From Leucobacter chinensis (GTDB lineage: Bacteria > Actinomycetota > Actinomycetes > Actinomycetales > Microbacteriaceae): a DNA stretch of 64,000 bases. The notes under the pieces were generated by a model. That model was given only the letters and a program-made list of their open reading frames with translations. It was not told where the DNA came from and did not search any database. Below are positions 47,210 through 55,570 of this stretch, in pieces; the first letter of the stretch is position 1; each line of letters opens with the position of its first letter. Both the position numbers and the translations under genes were made by a program. The DNA is taken from the NCBI RefSeq assembly GCF_019049105.1, contig NZ_JAHQZR010000007.1:1-64000 (forward strand), in the 5' to 3' direction.

Positions 47210-48139
47210 TTAGTCGAGCGTCGCGAGGTGATCGCCGCGCTCGGCCTCCGGCACCGGGGCGGTGCCGGTTTGCACGCGCACGAGGTACCAGCTGGGTGAG
47301 AGGCCCCAGTGCTTGCTGAAACGCCGGCTCGCGTAGCTCGGATCGCTCCAGCCCACGGCGCGGCCAGCGGCACTGACCGTGAGATTCGTGGTGCGCAAGA
47401 GGTAGGCCATGCGCTCTGCGCGGAGCTGCTGGAGGTAGCTCATGGGCCCCATGCCCAGGTCGGCCCGAAAACCGCGGGTGAGCTGTGAGGGTGAGATCGC
47501 GATTTCTTTCGCGAGCGAGGCGAGCGACCACGAGTGCTCGAGACGATCGTGCAGAATCGACACCGCGTGGCTGATGCGCGGGCTAAGCCGGAGCAAATTT
47601 GTGGGCAACGTCGCGTGCTCGTAGCGGAGCGGGTCGGCGGCTGTAGCCGTCTCTTCGCGGCAGATGGTGACGAGGCGATCGAGAATCGCGTAGACACCCG
47701 AGAGCTGGGCGAGCACGGTCGTACCGGGGTTGTGCACGAAGGCACTCAAGGTCTGCGAGAGTTCAGCGGTATCGGCGGGCGATAGTTCGCGCATGGTGAC
47801 CGAACCGAGCGTGCTAATTTCGCTCAGTACGGCGCGCATGGCTTCAACGACGGCGGGTACGGGCGCTGCGAGATCAAGCATGCGGGTGCTGAGGTAGAGG
47901 TTGGTCATCTCGAGGTTCTTGGCGCTGGCAATTGAATGCCAGCTGCTGGGGCCGAGCATGACGAGCGAGCCGGGGCTGAGAAGCGCCGTGCCTTCCTCGC
48001 CAAAGTGCTCGGCACTTCCCGCCGTCACGAGTGAGATTTCAGCGAAGTCGTGCGTGTGCGCGCACATGTCTCGGCTCAGTGTGACGTGCTCTGCGGCGGC
48101 CATCATGGTTGGTCCTGGCATGACTTCGGCATCAGACAT
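47210..48139 (-). CDS. AraC family regulator with cupin sensing domain
   Basis: 309 residues from ATG 48139 (TTG 48148 in frame is possible). N-terminal cupin-like AraC ligand domain (CAHTHDFAEISLVTAGSAEHFGEEGTALLSPGSLVMLGPSSWHS), C-terminal double HTH (WSLASLAKEIAISPSQLTRGFRADLGMGPMSYLQQLRAERMAYLL; AAGRAVGWSDPSYASRRFSKHWGLSPSWYL). It lies 17 nt behind the SIP gene on the same strand, so it is transcribed from the iron-box promoter with it. Confidence 0.85.
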   Translation of the reverse strand: MSDAEVMPGPTMMAAAEHVTLSRDMCAHTHDFAEISLVTAGSAEHFGEEGTALLSPGSLVMLGPSSWHSIASAKNLEMTNLYLSTRMLDLAAPVPAVVEAMRAVLSEISTLGSVTMRELSPADTAELSQTLSAFVHNPGTTVLAQLSGVYAILDRLVTICREETATAADPLRYEHATLPTNLLRLSPRISHAVSILHDRLEHSWSLASLAKEIAISPSQLTRGFRADLGMGPMSYLQQLRAERMAYLLRTTNLTVSAAGRAVGWSDPSYASRRFSKHWGLSPSWYLVRVQTGTAPVPEAERGDHLATLD

Positions 48140-48156
48140 GGTGAACAATTGCGTAC

Positions 48157-49008
48157 TTACTCTTTCTGGTCGACATCGATGCTGAGTTCATCCATGTCCT
48201 GAGGGGTGAGATCGTGCCCGTCGTTGATCATTTGCGAGGCGAGGGCGATGGTTTGCGCGTCGTACACGTCGGCGGTTGAGTGGCGCCTCCAGTAGCCGAC
48301 GGTGTGCGAGCTCTGCTTGGTGTACTGCGCATCGCCGCGCAGGAGTCGGCGCAGGGGTTTCAGGGTTGAGGCTTCGCCCGCGGCCCAGACGTAGTCAGGG
48401 CGTTGCGCCGAGATTTCGTCGGCGACGACGCTCGTGAGTAACTCAGTGTCGGCTCCCGTCGCGATCCACCGCGCAATGCCGTCGGCAGCGGGCTCAAGCT
48501 CGAAGCGGTCTTCGGCACGGTCGACCCGAATGAGCACGCGAGCCGTGGCATCGCTTGGTAGTGATTCGACGATGGTCATGACCGCAGGAACCGCCGAGGG
48601 GTCGCCGATGAGCAGCACATCGTGGGCCGTGAGCGGGTCTTTGCCGGCGGCGTTACTGAGCACGAGCGCCTGGCCCGGCTCGGCCTGCGCTGCCCAACGG
48701 CCCGCGGGCCCCTCTGGATGAATGACAAAGTCGATGTCGACCTCGGCCTCGTGCTCCCGGTTCGCCCGCACGGTGTAGGTGCGCATCGTGGCTCCCTCGA
48801 GAAGCCCCTCGAGGCTCTCATCGGCCGCGTGCGTGCGTGTCTCGTCTGGCAGAAACACCTTGATCTTCGGTGCGACGCCCGAACACGCGAAGTCGACGAG
48901 GCCCTCGCCGCCAAAGGTCACCCGAAGAAAATCGGGGCCAAGCAGCTTCGTTCGAACGACCGTTGCGCGGTAGTGAACGAAGCGGGGCAGGGTGGCTTTC
49001 TCAGTCAT
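48157..49008 (-). CDS. siderophore-interacting protein (FAD ferric-siderophore reductase)
   Basis: 283 residues. N-terminal FAD-binding barrel with VTFGGEGLVDFACSGVAP and the flavin motif MRTYTVRANREHEAEVDIDFVIHPEGPAGRWAAQAEPG, C-terminal SIP domain (GDPSAVPAVMTIVESLP, YVWAAGEASTLKPLRRLLR). These proteins release iron by reducing the imported ferric siderophore with NAD(P)H in the cytoplasm. A strong iron box lies 22 nt upstream. The C-terminus has an extra acidic stretch. Confidence 0.92.
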   Translation of the reverse strand: MTEKATLPRFVHYRATVVRTKLLGPDFLRVTFGGEGLVDFACSGVAPKIKVFLPDETRTHAADESLEGLLEGATMRTYTVRANREHEAEVDIDFVIHPEGPAGRWAAQAEPGQALVLSNAAGKDPLTAHDVLLIGDPSAVPAVMTIVESLPSDATARVLIRVDRAEDRFELEPAADGIARWIATGADTELLTSVVADEISAQRPDYVWAAGEASTLKPLRRLLRGDAQYTKQSSHTVGYWRRHSTADVYDAQTIALASQMINDGHDLTPQDMDELSIDVDQKE

Positions 49009-49030
49009 GTCAACATCTCCACATCAATAG

Positions 49031-49049
49031 TAAGGGAAGGCTAACCTAA
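49031..49049 (-). promoter_or_regulatory. iron box upstream of the SIP gene
   Basis: Plus-strand TAAGGGAAGGCTAACCTAA matches 16 of 19 positions of TTAGGTTAGGCTAACCTAA. It starts 22 nt before the minus-strand SIP start, a normal repressor position. Confidence 0.85.
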
Positions 49050-49128
49050 CCGTAAGCCTGAGCGTTGACGAAGGCCATGACCCTGGGCGTCTCACCCTTG
49101 CACAATCGAGTCATGCGTGAGGGCGGTC

Positions 49129-49446
49129 TCAGCTTTCATCGCGGGGCTCGGCGGTTTCGGGAGGCAGCTGGGTGAGCAAGAGCGGCATTCCGAGCCCGCG
49201 CCAGGCGCCCCAGAACACCATGCTCTCGCCCGGTGAGAGAGGTTGTGGCCGGGCCTGTTCTGGAGCGGCGGGCTCGCGCGCTAGCGGTTCCAGCGTTACC
49301 GGCTCCCGCGTTACCGGCTCCCGCGGGGCGGGCGCTATTGGAGGCGATTCTCGCCGGGTGCGAGTAGCCCTGGCCTCGCGCTTCGTCTCGGTGAGGGCGC
49401 GGCGGTAAAAGCTCACATTGGTGAGAAAGGCGGTAATGAATGACAT
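49129..49446 (-). CDS. hypothetical protein with Pro/Glu/Thr repeats
   Basis: 105 residues. Basic N-terminus (SFITAFLTNVSFYRRALTETKREARATRTRRES), then tandem EPVTREPVTLEPLAREPAAPEQ units, then a more hydrophobic end (MVFWGAWRGLGMPLLLTQLPP). GAGG lies 7 nt before the ATG. I recognise no family. It may be a small membrane-associated protein or spurious; the repeats could inflate an open frame. It lies between mgtC and SIP on the same strand. Confidence 0.4.
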   Translation of the reverse strand: MSFITAFLTNVSFYRRALTETKREARATRTRRESPPIAPAPREPVTREPVTLEPLAREPAAPEQARPQPLSPGESMVFWGAWRGLGMPLLLTQLPPETAEPRDES

Positions 49447-49503
49447 GGTGATGCCTCGCTTTCAAAGGGGCATGAACGTGTGGTTAGAGGGGTGCGGCGC
49501 GAC

Positions 49504-50208
49504 TTATACCGCGGCCCAGCGCATAGCCGTGACCTCGGGTGAGCGGAGTGCACCGTAGAGGGCGTGCTCGATGTGGCGCTCCATGCCGGGCTCGGCCTGC
49601 ACCCTCGCGGTGAGCGAAAAAACCTCGGGAGTCGCGGTGCTCGTCGAGACCTCGTGAATTTGCAGGTCTTCGTTGCTGAGCGCCGTGAGCACGAGCGAGC
49701 GCACCTGCGGCTCGTGCCGCTGCTCGCAGCGAACCTCGACGTCATAGAAGGGGCCACTCGCCTGCGCCTCTCTGGTCGCGAGGTTTCGATCGAGTGCGCG
49801 GCTCAGGGGCCTGAGCAGCGTGTTCGCGAGCATGATCATGGCGGTGCCAGCGGCAGCGATCCACAACATCCCGCCGCCCGCGAGGGCACCGACAGCCGCT
49901 GATGCCCACAGCGTCGCCGCGGTGTTGAGGCCCCGCACCGAGGCGCCCTGCTTCATGATCACGCCGGCGCCGAGAAAGCCAATGCCGGAGGCGACCTGGG
50001 CCGCGACCCGCGTCGGGTCAGCCCCGGTTCCCGTGAAGCTGTAAGCGCCCATCACAACGAAGAGCGCAGAGCCGAGGCTCACGAGCGCGTTGGTGCGCAG
50101 ACCCGCCGAGCGCGACCGCCACTGGCGTTCGATGCCGATGAGCGAGCCGAGCAGCACGCTCGCTGCGATGCGCGAGAGAATATCGATGGTTTCAAACATG
50201 AGAAACAT
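49504..50208 (-). CDS. mgtC: MgtC/SapB family membrane protein
   Basis: 234 residues (ATG 50208, or ATG 50199 three codons later; the SD is weak for both). N-terminal MgtC domain with four or five helices: ILSRIAASVLLGSLIGIERQWRSRSAGLRTNALVSLGSALFVVMG, GIGFLGAGVIMKQGASVRGLNTAATLWASAAVGALAGGG, matching the family signature. The C-terminal soluble domain (about 145-230) is ACT-like. MgtC proteins act in low-Mg2+ adaptation and inhibit ATP synthase in pathogens. The long leader carries a magnesium riboswitch, which fits. Confidence 0.92.
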   Translation of the reverse strand: MFLMFETIDILSRIAASVLLGSLIGIERQWRSRSAGLRTNALVSLGSALFVVMGAYSFTGTGADPTRVAAQVASGIGFLGAGVIMKQGASVRGLNTAATLWASAAVGALAGGGMLWIAAAGTAMIMLANTLLRPLSRALDRNLATREAQASGPFYDVEVRCEQRHEPQVRSLVLTALSNEDLQIHEVSTSTATPEVFSLTARVQAEPGMERHIEHALYGALRSPEVTAMRWAAV

Positions 50209-50262
50209 CCGTTCGAGTCGTGCTCGCGCGCACGAGAAACGGGTTTCAGGACCCGGAGAAAG

Positions 50263-50319
50263 TTAGTGGCGCGAGCAAGAAAAGGTGAGCCAGAAAGATC
50301 GACTAGAGCCATCAGTCAT
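50263..50319 (-). CDS. 18-codon leader ORF between M-box and mgtC
   Basis: ATG ACT GAT GGC TCT AGT CGA ... CAC TAA encodes MTDGSSRSFWLTFSCSRH. GGAGG (plus 50329-50333) lies 9 nt upstream, the strongest ribosome site in this leader. After the stop come stems CGGGT/ACCCG and TCGTGC/GCACGA before the mgtC ATG. It resembles the leader peptides of enterobacterial mgtA/mgtC in position, not in sequence. Translation is inferred. Confidence 0.55.
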   Translation of the reverse strand: MTDGSSRSFWLTFSCSRH

Positions 50320-50339
50320 GGAAAATCACCTCCTGCGCG

Positions 50340-50367
50340 CGCACGGAAGGACGTGCAAAGTGCACGA
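50340..50367 (-). promoter_or_regulatory. mutually exclusive hairpins after the M-box
   Basis: Plus-strand CGTGCA-AAG-TGCACG (50352-50366) and GCACG-GAAGGA-CGTGC (50341-50356) both use 50352-50356, so only one can form. They sit between the M-box aptamer and the SD of the leader ORF, the usual place of an expression platform. Confidence 0.6.
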
Positions 50368-50530
50368 GTCTTGGGCTTCCACGTTTGAGCTTTGGCACTT
50401 CACGACGTATCAGCCTCGCTGAAGCCACGTTGGATCAACCCTTGCTCCGGGAAAATCTGTCTTAACCTTGGGCGTCTCTCGACGTCGTCAGATCAGTGGC
50501 CTGTGTTCGTAAAGGAGCCTCGCCTAACAA
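50361..50530 (-). ncRNA. M-box (ykoK) magnesium riboswitch
   Basis: On the minus strand the conserved blocks appear in order: GTTAGGCGAGGCTCCT (from plus 50528 down), then ACGTCGAGAGACGCCCAAGG with GGTTAAGACAG, and finally GTGCCAAAGCTC near the 3' end. These match the M-box consensus (GTTAGGTGAGGCTCCT, GACGCC, GTGCTAAAGCTC). The gene downstream is mgtC. High Mg2+ would be expected to switch expression off. Confidence 0.9.
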
Positions 50531-50545
50531 AGCGCTCCGCGAGAC

Positions 50546-50574
50546 AGCATAGCGGTGTGCCGGGCAACTCTCAA
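50546..50574 (-). promoter_or_regulatory. promoter of the M-box/mgtC transcript
   Basis: On the minus strand -35 TTGAGA (plus 50569-50574) and -10 TATGCT (plus 50546-50551) are separated by 17 nt. The predicted start falls about 10 nt before the first M-box block. Confidence 0.65.
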
Positions 50575-50612
50575 GCGTTTGGCGGCCAGGCCACTGCTAC
50601 GCTATTCATCTG

Positions 50613-51467
50613 ATGAACTCGTACCGGCAGCCTGACTGGGCCTCGTGCGCACAGCACCCGACGGCCATTCGCGAACCGTACCTCATGGGTACCGGGGTCG
50701 TGATGGGCGACGATCTTGGCCCGGGCCGCCTCGTCTCGCCGCCGCACAGCCACCCCGAAGCGATGCTTGCGTGGTGCTATCGCGGCACCGTGTGGGTGTA
50801 CCTCGAGAGCACGATGTGGCGCCTCTCACCGGGGCAGGGGGTGTGGGTGCCGCCACGCACGCCGCACACCGCGCGCCACGAGCGCGACGCCGTTGGCTGC
50901 TACACCTATGTGCCGGGTGAGGCTCTCGCCGATCGCGTCGACGAGGTGCGGCGGGTGGTGGTGCCGCGTGCCGTGCAAGAGATGCTGTTGCACCTGTCGA
51001 TTCACGACATGCCAACTGATCTCAGGGTGCGGGCGCAGCAGGTGCTCATTGACATGCTTGAAGATCCCGAACTGAGCCGCGAAGACGGGGCTCTCGAGGT
51101 GCCTCTGCCTGCCGACGAGCGGGTGAGGGCCCTCGTTGAAGCGGTGCTTGAGCGGCCGGGCGATCCGCGCACGGCGCAGGAGCTCTTTGCGCAGCATGGC
51201 CTGCACGAGCGCACGGTGCTGCGGGTATTTACGAGCGAGGTGGGCATGAGCTTCGGGCAGTGGCGCACGGGGGTGCGCATGACGAGCGCTGCGAGACTCA
51301 TCGTGGGCGGCACCCCGGTTGGCATTGCTGGGCAGATGAGCGGCTACGAGACGACGAGCGCCTTTTCGGCGGCTTTCAAGGGGTATTTCGGGTCGACGCC
51401 GAGGCAATTCGCGCTGCGGGCGCGCGCCGATTCTGCTCAGCAGGGGTACTGGCGTTCGTTCGGTTGA
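50613..51467 (+). CDS. AraC family regulator with cupin domain
   Basis: 284 residues. N-terminal cupin AraC domain (SPPHSHPEAMLAWCYRGTVWVYLESTMWRLSPGQGVWVPPRTPHTARHE), C-terminal HTH pair (PRTAQELFAQHGLHERTVLRVFTSEVGMSFGQWRTGVRM, and VGIAGQMSGYETTSAFSAAFKGYFGSTPRQF). No SD before ATG 50613, which suggests a leaderless or short-leader message. It precedes the third siderophore operon and is a likely activator of it. Confidence 0.85.
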   Translation: MNSYRQPDWASCAQHPTAIREPYLMGTGVVMGDDLGPGRLVSPPHSHPEAMLAWCYRGTVWVYLESTMWRLSPGQGVWVPPRTPHTARHERDAVGCYTYVPGEALADRVDEVRRVVVPRAVQEMLLHLSIHDMPTDLRVRAQQVLIDMLEDPELSREDGALEVPLPADERVRALVEAVLERPGDPRTAQELFAQHGLHERTVLRVFTSEVGMSFGQWRTGVRMTSAARLIVGGTPVGIAGQMSGYETTSAFSAAFKGYFGSTPRQFALRARADSAQQGYWRSFG

Positions 51468-51544
51468 GCGGCATGACCGTTTTGCAATAGAAGTTGTCTG
51501 CTCGGGAACACACGGGAGCGTGCTTACGGCCTAGCATCGATACG

Positions 51545-51563
51545 TTAGGTAAGGCTTGCCTAA
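51545..51563 (+). promoter_or_regulatory. iron box of the third siderophore operon
   Basis: TTAGGTAAGGCTTGCCTAA matches 16 of 19 consensus positions and is itself nearly a perfect palindrome. It ends 47 nt before the binding-protein ATG; AAGGAG (51601-51606) is the SD. Confidence 0.88.
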
Positions 51564-51610
51564 TGAAGATCGCATGAATGCGATGGTTTCGTCTGTTCTG
51601 AAGGAGAACT

Positions 51611-52672
51611 ATGCTGCACGCCCCCGCGCGTCGACCGCTGCGTCGAGTCACCGCGCTTGCTGCCCTCATGACCACGACCGCCCTGCTGTTGACCGGCTGC
51701 GGCGCGAGCACAGAAGCGAAACCGGCCGCAGAAGAGCCGACCACCGGCGTCGTTATCGAGCACGCACACGGGTCAACGAATATCGTCGAAAAGCCCAAGC
51801 GCATCGTGGCGCTCGGCTGGATGAGCCCCGACGTTGTTGCGGCCCTCGGCGAGAACCCGGTCGGTATTGAAGAGGTGTGGGGCGCTGGCGAGAGCGGCTA
51901 CCAGCCCTGGTTCGAAGAGTTCGTCACCGAAGAATACGGTGAGACGCCTGAGGTGATTCCCTACGCTGATGAGGGCCCGAACTACGAGGCCATTAAAGAG
52001 CTGAAGCCAGACCTTATTCTGAGCCTGTACTCGGGCATTACCGACGTTGAGTACGAGCGCCTGAGCGAGATCGCCCCGACCGTTCCCTACATCGAGGGGC
52101 CCTGGAACCCGGGCACCTGGCAAGACATGACCCGCACCATCGGTAAGGCAATGTGGCAGGACGAGAAGGCTGAAGAGCTCATCGGCGAGACCGAAGAACT
52201 CATCGAGACGCTCGCCGACGAGCACCCCGAGTTCGACGACAAGACCTTCGTGTGGGGGGTCGCCCTCAACGAGGGTGCAACCGACCTTGGCGTCTACCTC
52301 GATTACGACCCCCGTGTGCGCATCACTGAAGAACTCGGCTTCAAGTCGACCCCGGCGATGAAGTCGTTTTTCGAAACCGCCGAGGGTGACAACTGGTACA
52401 CGGGCGTAAGCCTCGAAAACCTCGACGAGGTCGAAGCCGATCTCTTTGCGGCCTGGGCAGGAAGCAAAGACGAGGGTGAGTACACCGTGAACAACAAGAT
52501 CGTTGCTCGGTGGCAGCCGATCGCCGCGAAGTCGTACGTCATTTACGGTGATGAAGCTGAGGCCTCGGCCTTGAGCGCGCCCACGGTGCTCTCGCTGCAG
52601 GCGATGCTGCCCAAGTACGTCGATGATCTTGCGGACGCCCTCGAGGGCAAGCCGACGATTTCTGGCAAGTGA
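51611..52672 (+). CDS. iron-siderophore binding lipoprotein (FecB family)
   Basis: 353 residues. Lipoprotein signal ALAALMTTTALLLTGCGAS, then binding-protein fold with RIVALGWMSPDVVAALGENPVGIEEVW and ELKPDLILSLYSGITDVEYERLSEIAPTVPY, close to the FepB/desferrioxamine-type binding proteins. It heads the operon binding protein, two permeases, ATPase, two half ABC transporters and SIP, behind the best iron box of the window. Confidence 0.9.
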   Translation: MLHAPARRPLRRVTALAALMTTTALLLTGCGASTEAKPAAEEPTTGVVIEHAHGSTNIVEKPKRIVALGWMSPDVVAALGENPVGIEEVWGAGESGYQPWFEEFVTEEYGETPEVIPYADEGPNYEAIKELKPDLILSLYSGITDVEYERLSEIAPTVPYIEGPWNPGTWQDMTRTIGKAMWQDEKAEELIGETEELIETLADEHPEFDDKTFVWGVALNEGATDLGVYLDYDPRVRITEELGFKSTPAMKSFFETAEGDNWYTGVSLENLDEVEADLFAAWAGSKDEGEYTVNNKIVARWQPIAAKSYVIYGDEAEASALSAPTVLSLQAMLPKYVDDLADALEGKPTISGK

Positions 52673-53664
52673 AATCGCGCATCATCGGATTGATCGTCGC
52701 GGCGGCCGTTCTGGTCGCCGCGACGATCGCGTCGTTGGCGGTGGGCAGTAAAGCGATTGACCCGGCCACCGTCATCGAAGCCCTGTTCCACTACGACGAG
52801 ACAAACCCCGCCCACCTCACGGTGCACGAGCTTCGACTGCCGCGCACCGTTCTTGGCGTTCTCGTGGGTGCCGCGCTCGCGATGTGCGGCGGTCTCATTC
52901 AGGCGTTTACGCGCAACCCGCTCGCTGACCCTGGCATTCTGGGCGTCAACGCGGGCGCCTCGCTCTCGGTCACCTTTGCCGTTGGCGTGCTCGGCCTCAC
53001 CGCGCCTGGGGCGTACGTGCCCTTCGCGCTCTTTGGTGCCTTCGCCCTCACGGTGCTCGTGTACGTGCTCGGTTCGGTGGGTCCGGCCGGCGCGACCCCG
53101 GCCAAACTGACCCTCGCTGGCGTGGCCTTGGGTGCCGCCTGCACTGGCTTCACCACGGCAATCGTGTTGCAAAACCACAGCACCCTGCAGGTCATGCGGT
53201 TCTGGTCGGTCGGTTCGATCGGCGGCCGCAGCATGGATCAGCTGCAGTGGGCGCTGCCCCTCATCGTCGCGGGCCTCGTCATCGGCATGGCCTGTGCGAG
53301 GTCGCTCAACGCGCTTGCGCTCGGCGATGACCTCGCACAGTCGCTCGGCACGCGCATTCGCGTCACTCGCGTCATGGTCATCATCGCCGTGACGCTGCTC
53401 GCGGGTACGAGCGTTGCGGCGGCAGGCCCCATCGCCTTCATCGGCATCATGGTGCCGCACGCGGTGCGTTGGTTCACCGGCCCCGACCAGCGCTGGGTGC
53501 TGAGCATCTCGATGCTCGTGGGCCCGAGCTTCTTGCTCATCGCCGACATTCTTGGTCGCATCGTACTGCCGAACGGCGAGCTACGCGTCGGCATCGTCAC
53601 CGGCCTCTTGGGCGCTCCTGTGCTCATCGCCCTCGTACGCAGAAAGCGGGTGAGCACCCTATGA
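52669..53664 (+). CDS. FecCD family permease, first of a pair
   Basis: 331 residues from GTG 52669 (GTGA overlap). Ten helices. Family motifs RLPRTVLGVLVGAALAMCGGLIQAFTRNPLADPGILGVNAGASLS and FIGIMVPHAVRWFTGPDQR. It forms the membrane part of the third importer with the next gene. Confidence 0.93.
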   Translation: MKSRIIGLIVAAAVLVAATIASLAVGSKAIDPATVIEALFHYDETNPAHLTVHELRLPRTVLGVLVGAALAMCGGLIQAFTRNPLADPGILGVNAGASLSVTFAVGVLGLTAPGAYVPFALFGAFALTVLVYVLGSVGPAGATPAKLTLAGVALGAACTGFTTAIVLQNHSTLQVMRFWSVGSIGGRSMDQLQWALPLIVAGLVIGMACARSLNALALGDDLAQSLGTRIRVTRVMVIIAVTLLAGTSVAAAGPIAFIGIMVPHAVRWFTGPDQRWVLSISMLVGPSFLLIADILGRIVLPNGELRVGIVTGLLGAPVLIALVRRKRVSTL

Positions 53665-54719
53665 GGTTGCACCAATCAGCGGTGAACGTTGGGAGAAAAC
53701 AGACGTGGATCGACGGTGGCCGGGTATCAGGCCGAGTCACCACGCGCTCGATCATCGTGAGTCTCGTACTCGTCGTCATCACCCTCGCAGCGGGGCTCTT
53801 CTCGATGACGATTGGCTCGTACTCGCTCGACTTCGCGACCGTTCTCGACGCGCTCTTCAACCCTGCTGCCGACCCCGATGCCCGGCAGGTCGTGTTCGAG
53901 TGGCGCCTGCCGCGCGTGCTCTTCGCGGTGTTGTGCGGAGCTGCGCTCGCACTCTCTGGCGGCATCTTCCAGTCGCTCACGCGAAACCCGCTCGGCTCGC
54001 CAGACATCATTGGCTTTGGCGTTGGTGCGCAGTTCGGCGTCACGCTGACGCTGCTCGTGTTCGGGCTCAACACCTATCTCTTCAAGGCCGCTGGCGCGCT
54101 CGTGGGCGGCATGCTGACCGCCTTGCTCGTGTACGTGCTTGCCGCGAAGCGCACCTCGTCGTCGTTCAGGCTCATTATCGTGGGCATCGGTGTCTCGGCT
54201 GGCCTCGGCTCGTTGAGCTCGTGGATTCTCATTTCGGTGAGCGTCGAGCAGGCGATGATGGTCGCGACCTGGGGAGCGGGATCGCTCGCCTCTCTCGGCT
54301 TTGACCAGTTGCTGCCCGCGGCGGTCGTGTTCGTGATCGTGGTTGCCGCCTCGATGCCACTCGCTCGCACGCTTCCGGTGCTCGAGATGGGCGACGACGC
54401 GGCAATGGAGCTCGGCATGAGACCCGGGCGAACGCGGCTCACGGCCATGATCTTGGGCGTCGCCCTCATGGCGCTCGTGACCGCGGCGGCAGGGCCCATC
54501 TCGTTCATCGCGCTCGCGGCCCCGCAGATTTCGCAGCGGCTCACCCGCTCGAATACCCCCATGGGGCTCGCGCCAGTTATGCTGACCGGTGCGGCGCTCG
54601 TGGTGGTCTCTGACGCGGTGGCGCAGCTGCTTGCCGTGCCCGTTGGCGTCGTGACGGTTTCTGTTGGCGGGCTGTACCTTGCGTGGCTGCTCGCGACCCA
54701 GTATCGGAGCAGGGCATGA
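53661..54719 (+). CDS. FecCD family permease, second of a pair
   Basis: 352 residues from ATG 53661 (ATGA overlap with the first permease; the longer upstream reading is not coding). Ten helices. Family motifs RLPRVLFAVLCGAALALSGGIFQSLTRNPLGSPDIIGFGVGAQFG and ISFIALAAPQISQRLTR. Confidence 0.93.
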   Translation: MRLHQSAVNVGRKQTWIDGGRVSGRVTTRSIIVSLVLVVITLAAGLFSMTIGSYSLDFATVLDALFNPAADPDARQVVFEWRLPRVLFAVLCGAALALSGGIFQSLTRNPLGSPDIIGFGVGAQFGVTLTLLVFGLNTYLFKAAGALVGGMLTALLVYVLAAKRTSSSFRLIIVGIGVSAGLGSLSSWILISVSVEQAMMVATWGAGSLASLGFDQLLPAAVVFVIVVAASMPLARTLPVLEMGDDAAMELGMRPGRTRLTAMILGVALMALVTAAAGPISFIALAAPQISQRLTRSNTPMGLAPVMLTGAALVVVSDAVAQLLAVPVGVVTVSVGGLYLAWLLATQYRSRA

Positions 54720-54781
54720 TGCGCACAGCAACCTCTGACCACGCAACCGGCTCACGGCAGGCCGAACGAAAGGAAACCCCA

Positions 54782-55570
54782 ATGACCGCCTCACTGCTCG
54801 CTCGTGATGTGACGCTCGGCTACGGTGACAAGAACATCATTGAGGGGCTTTCTCTCGAGGTTCCCGACCACTCGTTCACGATCATTATCGGGCCCAACGC
54901 CTGCGGCAAATCGACGCTGCTGCGCGGCTTCTCACGGCTGTTGAAGCCGGCTGAGGGAGCCGTGCTGCTCGACGGCAAGACCCTGCACTCGCAGAGCCCG
55001 AAGGTGGTCGCGCGGCGGCTCGGGCTCCTGCCGCAGTCATCGATAGCCCCCGATGGCATTACCGTGGGTGACCTCGTTGGTCGCGGCCGTTTTCCGCACC
55101 AGAGCGCGCTTCGCACGTGGAGCAAGCAAGACGAGAAAGCGGTGATCGAGGCGCTTGAAGCGACCAACACAACCGATCTCTCGCATCGCCTCGTCGACGA
55201 GCTCTCGGGCGGCCAGCGGCAGCGAGTGTGGGTCGCGATGGCTCTCGCGCAGCAGACCGAACACCTCCTGCTCGACGAGCCGACGACCTTTCTCGACATC
55301 GCGCACCAGATCGACCTGCTCGAACTCTTCGCAGAGCTGCACCGAGGGGGAACGACCGTCGTCGCCGTGCTCCACGATCTGAACCACGCGGCGCGCTACG
55401 CAACCCACCTCGTCGCGATGCGCGATGGTGCGATCGTTGCCCAGGGTGATCCGCGAGAGGTCATTACCGAAGAACTCGTTGAAGCGGTCTATGACCTGCC
55501 CTGCAAGGTCATCACCGACCCGGTTTCGGGTGCGCCCCTCGTGCTGCCGCTCGGAAAGAGTCATTCGTGA
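54782..55570 (+). CDS. siderophore ABC transporter ATPase (FepC type)
   Basis: 262 residues from ATG 54782 (AAAGGA upstream; ATG 54716 would add 22 unlikely residues). Walker A IIGPNACGKSTLLRGFSRL, LSGGQRQRVWVAMALAQQTE, Walker B LLLDEPTTFLDIAHQIDLL and VLHDLNHAARYATH are intact. Very similar in layout to the ATPase at 39904. The 3' end overlaps the next ABC gene by 4 nt. Confidence 0.93.
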   Translation: MTASLLARDVTLGYGDKNIIEGLSLEVPDHSFTIIIGPNACGKSTLLRGFSRLLKPAEGAVLLDGKTLHSQSPKVVARRLGLLPQSSIAPDGITVGDLVGRGRFPHQSALRTWSKQDEKAVIEALEATNTTDLSHRLVDELSGGQRQRVWVAMALAQQTEHLLLDEPTTFLDIAHQIDLLELFAELHRGGTTVVAVLHDLNHAARYATHLVAMRDGAIVAQGDPREVITEELVEAVYDLPCKVITDPVSGAPLVLPLGKSHS

